Source: an uncultured Verrucomicrobiota bacterium
GTDB lineage: Bacteria > Verrucomicrobiota > Verrucomicrobiia > Opitutales > Opitutaceae
Length of the DNA stretch: 64,000 bases
NCBI GenBank assembly: GCA_903869675.1
Contig: CAIQAB010000032.1
Span: forward strand, 1-64,000
Reading direction: 5' to 3'
Every line of letters begins with the position of its first letter. Position 1 is the first letter of the stretch. The position numbers and the translations under genes are program-made. Positions 1 to 8,439 of this stretch are shown one piece after another. The notes under the pieces are model-generated. The model was not told the DNA's origin. It ran no database searches and saw only the letters and a program-made list of their open reading frames with translations.

Positions 1-1694
1 AAGGTGGCGTCGGCGGGCAGGATGACGCGCTCGCAGAAGTTGCCGAAGCCTTCGCCTGTGTTGCGCTCCTTGGCGTAGCGCTTGATAACGGGGGCAAGGA
101 GTTTCACGGCGTCGTCAATCGTGATGCTCGGGGAGACGAGGCGGTTGAGGCGCGTGCCGTTGTAGGCGGCGCCGAGGTAGAGGGCGTATTTGCCGGGGGC
201 CTTGCCCACGAAGCCGATCTCGGCGAGGTAGGGGCGGGCGCAGCCGTTGGGGCAGCCGGTGACGCGCAGGCTGATGGCATCGTCGCGCAGGCCGGCCTCG
301 TCGAGCACGAGTTCAAATTTGTTAAGGATGTCGGGCAGCGCACGCTCGCTCTCGGCCAGTGCCAGGCCGCAGGTGGGCAGGGCGACGCAGGAGAGGGCGT
401 TGAGGCGCAGGCCGGAGCCGACGTGCTCCTTGTCGAGGCCGTGTTTGGCAAGGATGGCGTCGATGGCGGGCTTTTGCGCGGCGGTGACGCCGGAGATGGT
501 GACGTTTTGCGACGGCGTGAGGCGGAAGTCGGCGGTGGTGCCGTCGAGCGCGGCGGCGACTTCGCGGAGGGCAGTCTTCATGGGCCAGCCGGCGCGGTCC
601 ACGATGCGTCCGGAGAGCAGGTGGAGGCCGAAGAACCAGGTGCCGTCGGCGTTTTGGTGCCAGCCGTGCGGGTCCTGGATGGTGGTAAAGACAGCGGGTT
701 TGGCGGGCGCGAAGGTGATGCCGCTGCGCTTCTCGACCTCGGCCTTGAACCACGCGATGCCGCGGTCGGCGATGGTGTATTTAAGGCGGGCGTGCTTGCG
801 ATTGGTGCGGTCGCCGTGGTCGCGCTGGGTGGTGAGAACGGCGTCGCCGATCTTGTTGACGTTATCGCGGGTGATGAAGCCGAGGGTGTCGGCGAGACGC
901 GGGAAGGTCTCCTCGTTGCCGTGGCTCATGCCGAGGCCGCCGCCGACGGTGACGTTGTAGCCGAGGAGTTTTCCGCCCTCGATGATGGCGATGTAGCCGA
1001 GGTCCTGGGAATAGACGTCCACATCGTTGGACGGCGGGACGGCGAAACCGGTCTTGAATTTGCGCGGCAGGTAGGTGGCGCCATACATGGTCTCGACCTC
1101 GGGCTCGCCGCCGGCGACGAGCTCCTCGTCGAGCCAGATCTCGTGGTAGGCGCGGGTCTTGGGCAACGAGTAGTCGGACCAGCCCTTGGCGTCCTGGTAA
1201 ACCTGCTCGAGCACGGCGGATTGCTCGGGGTTGACGGGGGCCATGACGTTGCGGTTCACGTCGCCGCAGGCGGCGATGGAATCGAGGAGAACCTTGTGCA
1301 TGCCTTGGATGAGGGGCTTCATGTTGCCCTTCAGGACACCGTGAAACTGGAAGGTCTGGCGGGTGGTGAGGCGCAGGGAAGGCGAGCAGAGATCGGTGGC
1401 GAGTTTGTCGAGGACGAGCCACTGGGCGGCGGTGGCCTTGCCGCCGGGGAGGCGGACACGAAGCATGAAGGAGTAGGCCTTGTCCTTGCCGGCTTTTTTG
1501 AGGGCGATGCGCTGGTCGCGGTCGTCCTGCTGGTAAGTGCCGTGAAACTTGATGAGTTGCTCGCTATCGGCCGAAACGACCGCGGTGGAGGTGTCGGCAA
1601 ACTCCGCCTTGAGGTTGCCGCGCAGGTGATGCGAGGCGGTCTTGATGCCCTCGTTGGCGACGAGGGGCTTGGGCGCGGCGGAATCGGAGATCAT
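1..1694 (-). CDS. cysI: Assimilatory sulfite reductase hemoprotein subunit (CysI), 3' end cut by window
   Basis: Reduces sulfite to sulfide with six electrons in cysteine biosynthesis, in the cytoplasm. The frame is open from the ATG at 1694 to the window edge (564 codons), close to the usual ~570 residues, so only the last few residues are missing. The siroheme/4Fe-4S ligands are all visible: CVALPTC (Cys-x5-Cys) and later TGCPNGC (Cys-x3-Cys), together with the substrate-pocket segment GCPNGCARPY. An N-terminal ferrodoxin-like half precedes them. No flavoprotein partner (CysJ) lies within the window, so the electron donor is unknown. The start is chosen because it is the first ATG before the conserved N-terminus; there is no clear Shine-Dalgarno sequence. 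Divergent from lexA, sharing the 139-bp region between them. Confidence 0.95.
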   Translation of the reverse strand, partial: MISDSAAPKPLVANEGIKTASHHLRGNLKAEFADTSTAVVSADSEQLIKFHGTYQQDDRDQRIALKKAGKDKAYSFMLRVRLPGGKATAAQWLVLDKLATDLCSPSLRLTTRQTFQFHGVLKGNMKPLIQGMHKVLLDSIAACGDVNRNVMAPVNPEQSAVLEQVYQDAKGWSDYSLPKTRAYHEIWLDEELVAGGEPEVETMYGATYLPRKFKTGFAVPPSNDVDVYSQDLGYIAIIEGGKLLGYNVTVGGGLGMSHGNEETFPRLADTLGFITRDNVNKIGDAVLTTQRDHGDRTNRKHARLKYTIADRGIAWFKAEVEKRSGITFAPAKPAVFTTIQDPHGWHQNADGTWFFGLHLLSGRIVDRAGWPMKTALREVAAALDGTTADFRLTPSQNVTISGVTAAQKPAIDAILAKHGLDKEHVGSGLRLNALSCVALPTCGLALAESERALPDILNKFELVLDEAGLRDDAISLRVTGCPNGCARPYLAEIGFVGKAPGKYALYLGAAYNGTRLNRLVSPSITIDDAVKLLAPVIKRYAKERNTGEGFGNFCERVILPADAT

Positions 1695-1798
1695 GGCAAA
1701 AAGATGAGAGTATGAACTTTGCCCATGTGAGCGCGGTCGCAAGGTCGTTTTCCAAGGGCCGTGCCCTCGCGGGCCGGGCGGCCCCGGCGAGGTGGTTC

Positions 1799-1826
1799 TT
1801 GCCAAATGGCAGTCAACTGTTCAAAT
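1799..1826 (+). promoter_or_regulatory. Putative sigma-70-type promoter of lexA
   Basis: TTGCCA at 1799-1804 and TCAAAT at 1821-1826 are separated by 16 bp, a reasonable -35/-10 pair. The -10 lies inside the LexA operator, so bound LexA would block it. The predicted transcription start falls at about 1833-1834, on or next to the chosen lexA ATG. This is an inference from sequence alone. Confidence 0.45.
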
Positions 1827-1831
1827 GAACA
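1818..1831. promoter_or_regulatory. LexA operator (SOS box) TGTTC-N4-GAACA
   Basis: Perfect palindromic half sites TGTTC (1818-1822) and GAACA (1827-1831) with the spacer AAAT. From memory this is the LexA-binding motif described for Verrucomicrobia; it differs from the E. coli CTGT-N8-ACAG box. It sits immediately before the start codon of lexA and implies autoregulation. Confidence 0.85.
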
Positions 1832-1833
1832 GC

Positions 1834-2442
1834 ATGCTCACCGACCGTCAGGAAGAGATCCTCGATTTCATTCGCTGCCACCAGCAGGCCCACACCGTGC
1901 CGCCCTCTACCCGCGCGATCCAGAAACACTTTGGCTTCGCCTCCCAAAATGCCGCCATGAGCCATCTGCGAGCCCTCGCGGCAAAAAACGCGGTGCAGCA
2001 GTTTGGTGACGGTTCCTGGGGCCTTAAGGTCTCGGAAATACAAGGCCTCTTCGACCTCCCCATCTACGGGGCCATTCCCGCCGGGTTGCCTGATCAACGC
2101 GAACAAGAACCCGCCGAGACCATCGCACTGGATCCAGCCGCCTTCGGCCTCGGCGGTCGCCCCCGGCAGGCGTTGTGGGGCTTGCGCGTCACGGGCGACT
2201 CGATGCTCGGCGCACATATCTGCGACGGGGATATCGGTCTCTTTGAGCGCCGCGAGGCACGCCCGGGCGATATTATTGCCGCCTTGGTTGACGGCGTCAC
2301 CACCACGCTCAAACGCCTCGTGCTCGTGGAAGGAAAGCCCGTGCTGCGCGCCGAGAATCCGCGCTTCGCGGACATCATCCCCGCCGAACGCTTGGAAACC
2401 CAAGGCGTGCTAGTCGGCCTCGTGCGCCAGCGATGTGATTAA
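1834..2442 (+). CDS. lexA: LexA-type SOS repressor
   Basis: Self-cleaving transcriptional repressor of the DNA-damage response. With the ATG at 1834 it is 202 residues, the same length as E. coli LexA. Residues 1-65 form the winged-helix DNA-binding domain (starts MLTDRQEEIL). The cleavage bond is Ala83-Gly84 (PAG), the catalytic Ser is Ser123 in TGDSML and the general-base Lys is Lys160 in TLKRL, all at the expected spacing. Alternative starts at 1792 (GTG) and 1825 (ATG) are in frame. The ATG at 1825 is buried in the operator, and both would add residues not expected in the family. No ribosome-binding site precedes 1834, which suggests a leaderless mRNA. Confidence 0.93.
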   Translation: MLTDRQEEILDFIRCHQQAHTVPPSTRAIQKHFGFASQNAAMSHLRALAAKNAVQQFGDGSWGLKVSEIQGLFDLPIYGAIPAGLPDQREQEPAETIALDPAAFGLGGRPRQALWGLRVTGDSMLGAHICDGDIGLFERREARPGDIIAALVDGVTTTLKRLVLVEGKPVLRAENPRFADIIPAERLETQGVLVGLVRQRCD

Positions 2443-2636
2443 TGATCGAGAAGGGGGCGGAAATCCTATCTTTTAACGCCCGCTGCCGCCGCCAGTATGA
2501 AGCCGGACGGGCGGCGAGCAGTGGCTACAGAGATGGAGCCGAGGAATCAGTTTGAGAGCGATCATGCAAAGTCGCCCGCACTCGGCAAGCCAGCCCGTGC
2601 GACAACTCGGTAAAACCTGACCGCTTCCGAGCCGAA

Positions 2637-3116
2637 TCAGGCCTCCAGCCCGTCCAGCAAAACTAGCAGCTGAGCGGCGTGATCCTTGGTGTCCACCTTC
2701 TCGGCGAGCGCCAGCACCGTGCCATCTCGACCGATCACAAAGGCCGCCCGCGCCGGCCCCTCGTAGGTCTTGCCATACATCGACTTCTCCACGATCGCGT
2801 CAGCCGCTTTGGCGAAAAGATCGTCCGGATCACTGGCTAGAGTGTAGCTGATTTTTTTCTTCGCCGCGTATTTGAGATGCGAGCTACAGGTGTCACGAGA
2901 AAGGGCGACAAGGTGGTAGCCGCGCTTAGCAAACTCGTCCGCTCGCGCCGCCAGCGAGTCGTTCTGTTTATCGCAGGACCCGGTGTTGTTTCTCATGTAG
3001 ACCGACACGATGGTCGGCCGATCGAGGAGTTCTTTGAACGCGACCTCGGCTTCGGCGCCGTCGCGGACGATCTTGAGCTTAAAGTGAGTCTTCAGTTTTT
3101 GGCCGGGCTTGATCAT
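2637..3116 (-). CDS. Peroxiredoxin of the BCP/AhpC-TSA superfamily
   Basis: A cytoplasmic thiol peroxidase-like protein of 159 residues from the ATG at 3116 (MIKPGQKLK). The peroxidatic Cys is in NNTGSCDKQ, keeping the T-x-x-C core. The Pro that normally starts the PxxxTxxC motif is Met here, so the active-site loop is atypical. A second Cys lies in SRDTCSSH, in the region where BCP proteins have 'SRD...H', and the rest of the fold (SDPDDLFAKA, AFVIGRDGTV) matches BCP. An in-frame start at 3182 would add 22 residues without family support. It stands alone: lexA converges from the left, and a GH43-type gene lies upstream on the same strand with a 94-bp gap. Substrate and reductant are not evident. 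Confidence 0.8.
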   Translation of the reverse strand: MIKPGQKLKTHFKLKIVRDGAEAEVAFKELLDRPTIVSVYMRNNTGSCDKQNDSLAARADEFAKRGYHLVALSRDTCSSHLKYAAKKKISYTLASDPDDLFAKAADAIVEKSMYGKTYEGPARAAFVIGRDGTVLALAEKVDTKDHAAQLLVLLDGLEA

Positions 3117-3210
3117 AGCCCGGCAAGAAGTCCCGCCTGTGGAACACGTCAAGGGCAGGTCAGAAAATCCTGGAGTGACCATACATCGCTCAACTGGCGC
3201 AGCAGCAGGA

Positions 3211-4191
3211 TCAAGGGCCAGGCGGCATCGGAGGATACGCCTGCCGCAGACGCTCGTATTCCCCGGCTGTCACCGGGAGCACCGTGCCGTGCCGAAAGCG
3301 GAAAGGAAACTGAAAGTCTGAGGCCGGCGTAAAAGCCCCGCCCTCCAGCGTGGACGCGAGAAAGGGCTTGTAGCCCTCGCCCTTGGAATAGTGATCGAGC
3401 AAAAGGCACCAGGACCGCGTCCGGCCTTCCGCATCGGTCAACGGGAAACAGGCGGGGCCTTCATAACCGACCAACCGCGCGAGCGAAAATTCGGTCACGT
3501 CATGCCACGGCCCGTCGAGGCGATCGGCCACCTCCAGGGTGATGGCCTTGTATTTCTCGTCCTTGGTGAAGCGATGATAACGGCCCTGATCCCGCACGAT
3601 GGTCGTATCGATGATCGTGGTCGGTTTTTCGATATATATGAAGGGGGGGCCAAAACTCTGAAAATCTTTCGTGCGCGCCGCCCAGATGCGGTGCCGCTGA
3701 AAATCATCACGACCTGTAGTCGAGGCCCAGAAAACCAAATAGTCGCCACGTTCTTCATCGTAGATCGCCTCGGGGGCCCAAGTGCAGCCGGCGTCAGGCG
3801 GCGCCACCTCGACCAGACGCGGGCCATTCCAATTCACAAGGTCGGCCGTTTCCCAAACAAGGAGCGACCTGCTGCCCGCCCGCACCGCACGACTCCAGTT
3901 AGGATTGAGATGGATGGAGAGATCGGTGGCGATGAGAAAGGCTTTCCCGCCTCCGTGCGCACGCAGGACGAAGGGATCGCGCACCCCTTTTTCGCCCGCA
4001 TCGCTCACCAGGACAGGCCGGCCGCTCTGCAAAGCTTCCCAGGTCCGACCATCGCGGCTGAGCCCGAAATACACCTGCTCGGTCAGCGGCGTGGACTCGC
4101 CCTTGAACGTGACAAAAAGATAGCCGCCCGGCGCCGCGCCGGCCCCGGCCGCAGAGGCAATAAGCAAAGTCATAAAAAGGAGTTTAAACAT
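3211..4191 (-). CDS. Exported GH43-like five-bladed propeller glycoside hydrolase
   Basis: Secreted protein of 326 residues with a signal peptide (MFKLLFMTLLIASAAGAGA, cleavage near residue 20). The propeller pattern of the GH43/GH62-type clan is visible: RDPFVLRA near residue 72, LLVWETADLVNW (a repeated 'S.DL..W' blade motif), CTWAPEAIYDEERGDYLVFW, and a late YEGPACF segment that could carry the catalytic acid. It is likely an arabinofuranosidase- or xylosidase-type enzyme acting on plant polysaccharide outside the inner membrane. The exact subfamily and substrate cannot be called by eye. It stands 125 bp downstream of crcB on the same strand and is not obviously co-operonic with it. Confidence 0.75.
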   Translation of the reverse strand: MFKLLFMTLLIASAAGAGAAPGGYLFVTFKGESTPLTEQVYFGLSRDGRTWEALQSGRPVLVSDAGEKGVRDPFVLRAHGGGKAFLIATDLSIHLNPNWSRAVRAGSRSLLVWETADLVNWNGPRLVEVAPPDAGCTWAPEAIYDEERGDYLVFWASTTGRDDFQRHRIWAARTKDFQSFGPPFIYIEKPTTIIDTTIVRDQGRYHRFTKDEKYKAITLEVADRLDGPWHDVTEFSLARLVGYEGPACFPLTDAEGRTRSWCLLLDHYSKGEGYKPFLASTLEGGAFTPASDFQFPFRFRHGTVLPVTAGEYERLRQAYPPMPPGP

Positions 4192-4316
4192 GATGATAAA
4201 AGACGCTCACACCCGGGAAAGATCAACCCGAAGGCACGCTCAGGCAATCTCGAGCACGTGGAGCCAGTCTCATCAATTCGTCCTATGCTCCCCTCACCTG
4301 CGTGCAGTGCGCCAGC

Positions 4317-4697
4317 TCAGGGGCGCGCCCCCACCCACGAAAAGCCCGCCCCAACCGCGAGTAAACCGACTAAAATGCTCAAAACAACATAGGCTCCAGC
4401 CACCAGGAATTCACCACGGCGCATGAGCTGAAAAGTCTCCAAACCGAACGCGGAAAATGTAGTGAAACCACCCAGTAGACCCGTAAAAAGAAAAAGCCGG
4501 GCGTTGGCAGAGAACTCCGCCTGCTTCACCGCAAACCCGCTCAAAACGCCGATCACTAAGCACCCGGCTACATTGATTAAAAAGGTGCCGGCCGGGAACC
4601 GCCAATGCGAACAACGCTGCATCACCCAAATCGATAAAAGATAACGAACAACCGATCCCATTGAACCGCCCAGCGCGACCAATATCAGAGGCTTCAT
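4317..4697 (-). CDS. crcB: Fluoride ion channel CrcB/Fluc
   Basis: A small inner-membrane protein (126 residues, four hydrophobic segments) that exports fluoride as a dual-topology dimer. Diagnostic features are GGSMGSVVRY at the N-terminus with the conserved Arg, GTFLINVAGC with the pore Asn, and GGFTTFSAFG carrying the Phe-box and central Na+-site segment. It lies 41 bp downstream of rsgA. I looked for a fluoride riboswitch in that gap and did not see one. Confidence 0.93.
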   Translation of the reverse strand: MKPLILVALGGSMGSVVRYLLSIWVMQRCSHWRFPAGTFLINVAGCLVIGVLSGFAVKQAEFSANARLFLFTGLLGGFTTFSAFGLETFQLMRRGEFLVAGAYVVLSILVGLLAVGAGFSWVGARP

Positions 4698-4738
4698 ATA
4701 GTAGGTTAAAGAGATTTTCCAGGAGGTCGCTAAGATGC

Positions 4739-5854
4739 CTATTCCTCCCGGTGCTGGCCATGGCGGAAGGGTTTGGCGGCGCGTTCGGCGGCTTTTTGTT
4801 TCCAGCTCGGTTTGCTCGCGACCGCGCCCGGTTTGCGAAGGGCGGGCGCCTTGGCTGCTTGCTCGGCCTTGAGCTTGCGGTAGCTCGCCAGACGCTCCAG
4901 CGGGAGCGTGCCTGCCGCGAGCGCGAGGCGGACCGCGCAGCCGGGTTCATCCTCGTGACGACAGTTGGTGAAACGACAGCTGGCAGCGACCTCGACGATG
5001 TCGGCATAGGCTTCCTCCAGCGCCTCGTCCGCGTCCCAGAGCTGGAGCTCACGCATGCCCGGGGTGTCGATGATGAGCGCGCCGCTGGGAGCGAGCACCA
5101 GCTCGCGGCGGGTAGTCGTGTGGCGCCCCTTGGCATCCTTGTCCCGCACCTCGCCGATCGGCAGCTCGGCGTCCCGCGCGAGGCGGTTGATGAGGCTGGA
5201 TTTGCCAACACCCGAACTACCCACAAAGGCGAGGGTGCGTCCGGGCGCGGCGTGGCCGCCAAGAAGCTTCAAACCGCGCCGGGTATAGCTGCTGGTCACT
5301 ACGATGGGCACCCCGGGGACGAGCCGGTCGATCTCGGCGCGCACCTGCTCAGGATCAGGGTGGAGGTCGGCCTTGTTTAACACGATCACGGGCTGCGCGC
5401 CGGAATCACGCGCGGCGACAAGGAAACGCTGGATGCGCTTGGGGTTGTAGTTCCGGTCGAGGCCACTGACGAGGAAGACGACGTCGATATTGGCGGCGAT
5501 AATCTGCTGGGATTGCTCGCCGCCGGCCGACTGGCGGGAGAAGCGACTGCGGCGCGGCAGCAAGGCGTGGAGCTGGGCGCGACCCTCCGCCCCTGGACTG
5601 GGCGAAACCGCCACCCAGTCGCCCACCGCCGGATACGCCTCGGCATCGCGTTTGGCATCGTGGTGGAATTTGCCGATGCACTCCGCCAACAGCTCACCCG
5701 CGCCGGTCACCACCGCGTAATAGTGCCGGCGAAGCTCCACCACCACTCGCGCCGGCTCTAGTCCGGCGGCGGCATGGGGGGCAAAAGCAAGCGACCAAGA
5801 GGCATCCCAACCGTAGGGCGCGAGAGGATGTGAATCGGCAACGGGTTCAGACAT
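4739..5854 (-). CDS. rsgA: Ribosome small subunit-dependent GTPase A
   Basis: Circularly permuted GTPase that assists late 30S subunit maturation. With the ATG at 5854 (MSEPVADSH) it is 371 residues. Order of motifs: N-terminal OB-fold region, G4 'NKAD', then G1 'GSSGVGKSS', then G3 'DTPG', which is the permutation typical of the family. A C-terminal zinc finger CRFTNCRHEDEPGC (Cys-x4-Cys-x-His-x5-Cys) follows, and the tail is basic. An upstream in-frame ATG at 6040 would run into the neighbouring yhbY-like gene, so the 5854 start is preferred and leaves a 40-bp gap. Likely cotranscribed with the YhbY gene, another ribosome-associated protein. Confidence 0.93.
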   Translation of the reverse strand: MSEPVADSHPLAPYGWDASWSLAFAPHAAAGLEPARVVVELRRHYYAVVTGAGELLAECIGKFHHDAKRDAEAYPAVGDWVAVSPSPGAEGRAQLHALLPRRSRFSRQSAGGEQSQQIIAANIDVVFLVSGLDRNYNPKRIQRFLVAARDSGAQPVIVLNKADLHPDPEQVRAEIDRLVPGVPIVVTSSYTRRGLKLLGGHAAPGRTLAFVGSSGVGKSSLINRLARDAELPIGEVRDKDAKGRHTTTRRELVLAPSGALIIDTPGMRELQLWDADEALEEAYADIVEVAASCRFTNCRHEDEPGCAVRLALAAGTLPLERLASYRKLKAEQAAKAPALRKPGAVASKPSWKQKAAERAAKPFRHGQHREE

Positions 5855-5894
5855 TTCGGAGGGGGTCGGCCAAAACACCGGCGCAGGCGGGCGC

Positions 5895-6200
5895 TCAGAG
5901 CGCGACCACGCGGCGAGCAGGCTCGGCGTGGCGGCGAAAAAAGAGGGCGGTGTGTCCGACCGCGCCCACGCAGGGCGCGGCGCCCTCGGTCTCGATTTGC
6001 GCGATGAGCGCGGCGCGTTCGTGACGGTCGGCGCCCTCAAAGCGGAGCTTCACCAGCTCGCGGGCCTCGAGCAGGCGGGCGAATTCGCGGAAAAAAGTCG
6101 GCGTGAGCCCGGCTTTTCCGACCTTGATGGCAGGCTCGGTGGTCTGGCCGATCCCGCGCAGGCGGGTTTTTTGCGCGGCGGTAAGGGGTGGGTTTTCCAT
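5895..6200 (-). CDS. yhbY: YhbY-type (CRM domain) RNA-binding protein
   Basis: A 101-residue protein with a single CRS1-YhbY (CRM) domain. Family marks are the N-terminal TAAQKTRLRG, the GKAGLTP loop (GxxG-like RNA contact) and the LVKLRFEG strand. YhbY associates with pre-50S subunits in E. coli; here it precedes rsgA, so the pair looks like a small ribosome-biogenesis unit. The ATG at 6200 is chosen because it begins directly at the conserved domain; an upstream ATG at 6239 has no support. Confidence 0.88.
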   Translation of the reverse strand: MENPPLTAAQKTRLRGIGQTTEPAIKVGKAGLTPTFFREFARLLEARELVKLRFEGADRHERAALIAQIETEGAAPCVGAVGHTALFFRRHAEPARRVVAL

Positions 6201-6258
6201 GAGAGCCGGACGGTGATGGGGTTGAGCGCCAAGGTCCAACCTCGAAGCAGTCGCCTCG

Positions 6259-8334
6259 TTACCAAGCTAAATTCATTTCGGCGCGGACAAAACGGGGCGG
6301 AGCGAGACCGATCGTGCCGCCGGCGGTGCGGCTGGTCTGGGTCTCGGCGTCAGAAAGGTTTTCCAACGCGAGGGTGAGGCCGAGGCGGGGCGTCAGGGAG
6401 CAACGGACCGCGAGATCGAGCCGCAGGGAAGGCGCAAGGGCGAGCGTGTTCAAATCGTCGTCGTATTGCGCCGAAACCCAGCGGCCGCGCAGATCGAGCT
6501 CGAGACCACGCTCAATCCGCCAAACGACACCGGTAGCCAGAGTGTGACGAGGCACCTGAGCGAGACGAAGGCCGTCGAGAGCCTCCGCACCGGCCCCGCC
6601 GGAAAGCACCCTGGCATCGGATAAGAGGTAATCGGCATCTAGCCGCAGCGCGGGCATCGCTTGCCATTGGCCGCCGAGTTCGAGGCCCCGCACGCAGACG
6701 GCGTCGAGATTGCGGCGCTCGCGCAAGGTTGGGGAGAGCGAGACGTTCGCGACCGCGCCGGCGAGGTCGTTTTGAAATACGGTTGCTCGCAAGGCATAGC
6801 GACGGGCAGGCGGGGCGAGTTCGAGCCCGACCTCGCCACCGAGCAACGTCTCGGGATCGAGGCCTGGATTGGCCTGAGTGGTAACAGGACCAACCCGGAA
6901 AGGCCGGTATAGCTCATTTAGCGTCGGGGTGCGATAGGCAGAGTAGGCGGCGGCGCGAGCAGTAAGCCCAGGCTTAACACGCCAGGCGAGGCCGAGACTG
7001 GGCGAAAAGGCGAGGTCTTCGCGGTCGGCGTAAACCTCGTTGAAAAGGCGGGCTCCGGTGGCGAGGGCGGTTTCCTGGCGAAAGCCGTTGGCGCGCGTGA
7101 TGGAGTCGAGGCGCGCGCCGCCGGTAATGACCAGACCGTCGGCCAACGGGCGGGCGTGGGTGACGAAAACTCCGGCCGCAGTCTGTGCACCGCCAGCCCT
7201 CCGCTCGCGGGTAAAGGCGCCTGCGTTGTAGAAAAAATACTCGCGAGTCTCCCCGTCCACCCGGCGGGCGTCGAGGCCGAGGGTAGTAAGGCAACCCTCG
7301 CCGTCGGAGAGCGCGGCGGACTCACCCCACGCAGCCTGGGCGGACACGCCGAGGGCAGTGGACGGCACCGCGTATTGATCGCTTGCGGGAATCTCGATGG
7401 TGCGGGCGGCATTGATCGCGCTGAAGGTGCTTTGAAAATCCTGCTCCTGCGCGTGGAGCGACAGTGACCAGGCGGGCCCTCCGGGCGCGGCGCCGGCGAG
7501 CGTGGAGGAAACGAAAGCCTCGTCGGAAGCGTTGCGTTGGTAACGGGTGCCGTTGCCGCGCTCCTCGCTCCAAGCGCGGGCGCGGGCGGTCAGGGTGGTG
7601 GTTTCATCCACGCGCCGGGCCCAGGTTAACTGCCCGCGCTGGTGGGCGGAGTCAGCCGCGATGTCAACGCGGCCGGGATCACGGACAAGAAGCGGGCCGG
7701 CGGTGGCGAAGGTGGCGGCATCCACCCGAAAGGCATCGCGGCCGGAGGAGCTGCCGAGCGTAGCGGTGGCGTCAATCGCGCGGGTTTCAAAATCCCCGGC
7801 CGTGGCGGAAATCGCGCCGCCGACCGGCGCTTCGAGCGGGGAGACGGAGATCGATTGCACCACGCCACCGAGTGAGGTGCCGCCCCACGCCGCCGAACCG
7901 CCACCACGGACCAACTCCACACGTTCCACCGAGCCGGAGGGGAGTTTGGACCAGGCTACCCAGCCGCCAAAGGGGTCGTTAACCGGAACGCCATCGAGGA
8001 GCACAAGGGCGCGACTTGTGCCGCTGGGACCGATCCCGCGGAGCGACACGCCCTGAGCCGTGGGATTGGCAATCAGAGAGCCAGCACGGCGGAAGAGCGA
8101 AAAGGCGGCGCAGCGACGCAGTGCGTCATCGAGGACGAGCGCCGGTCCGTGGCGCAAGGTTTCGCCCGGGTAAACATCAACCGTCAGCGGTAGCGTCGCC
8201 GGGTCCTGCGGCAGGCGGCCAGCGGTCACGACGACGGGCGGCAGCGACAGCGAGGGTGCCGGCTCATCCGCCCGGCCAGATTGAAGAAAAGCGGCAAACA
8301 AGCAGGCCAGAAAAGCGGAGCGCGGGGTGGGCAC
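6259..8334 (-). CDS. TonB-dependent outer-membrane receptor
   Basis: Outer-membrane active transporter of about 691 residues from a GTG at 8334. A signal peptide (PRSAFLACLFAAFLQSGRA) is followed by a TonB-box-like stretch (PPVVVTAGR), a plug domain (LRGIGPSGTSRALVLLDGVP, RVELVRGGGSAAWG) and a 22-strand-type barrel ending in an aromatic residue (NLAW). It resembles the vitamin B12/iron-siderophore (BtuB-like) class more than SusC, and no SusD partner is adjacent. I saw no cobalamin riboswitch upstream. It is divergent from the pectate lyase gene, so a sugar ligand is possible but unproven. The frame continues upstream past 8334 without a convincing signal-peptide start, so the N-terminus is the weak point. 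Confidence 0.87.
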   Translation of the reverse strand: MPTPRSAFLACLFAAFLQSGRADEPAPSLSLPPVVVTAGRLPQDPATLPLTVDVYPGETLRHGPALVLDDALRRCAAFSLFRRAGSLIANPTAQGVSLRGIGPSGTSRALVLLDGVPVNDPFGGWVAWSKLPSGSVERVELVRGGGSAAWGGTSLGGVVQSISVSPLEAPVGGAISATAGDFETRAIDATATLGSSSGRDAFRVDAATFATAGPLLVRDPGRVDIAADSAHQRGQLTWARRVDETTTLTARARAWSEERGNGTRYQRNASDEAFVSSTLAGAAPGGPAWSLSLHAQEQDFQSTFSAINAARTIEIPASDQYAVPSTALGVSAQAAWGESAALSDGEGCLTTLGLDARRVDGETREYFFYNAGAFTRERRAGGAQTAAGVFVTHARPLADGLVITGGARLDSITRANGFRQETALATGARLFNEVYADREDLAFSPSLGLAWRVKPGLTARAAAYSAYRTPTLNELYRPFRVGPVTTQANPGLDPETLLGGEVGLELAPPARRYALRATVFQNDLAGAVANVSLSPTLRERRNLDAVCVRGLELGGQWQAMPALRLDADYLLSDARVLSGGAGAEALDGLRLAQVPRHTLATGVVWRIERGLELDLRGRWVSAQYDDDLNTLALAPSLRLDLAVRCSLTPRLGLTLALENLSDAETQTSRTAGGTIGLAPPRFVRAEMNLAW

Positions 8335-8439
8335 AGTGCCAAACGTGTCGAACGGGACCCTCACGGAGCAATCCTGCTTGAGGTGGAAAAAGCGTTCTAA
8401 CTGGACGAAAGCGGGCGGCGCGCCAAACGGGCGATTCGG

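Noticed and set aside
1792-1833. Longer N-terminus for LexA
   Set aside because: Lies in the promoter/operator; the length and cleavage-site numbering fit the start at 1834.
4698-4738. Fluoride riboswitch before crcB
   Set aside because: The 41-bp gap shows no crcB-motif pseudoknot pattern and is too short.
8335-8439. Cobalamin riboswitch before the TonB receptor
   Set aside because: No B12-box or paired elements seen in the 105-bp divergent region.
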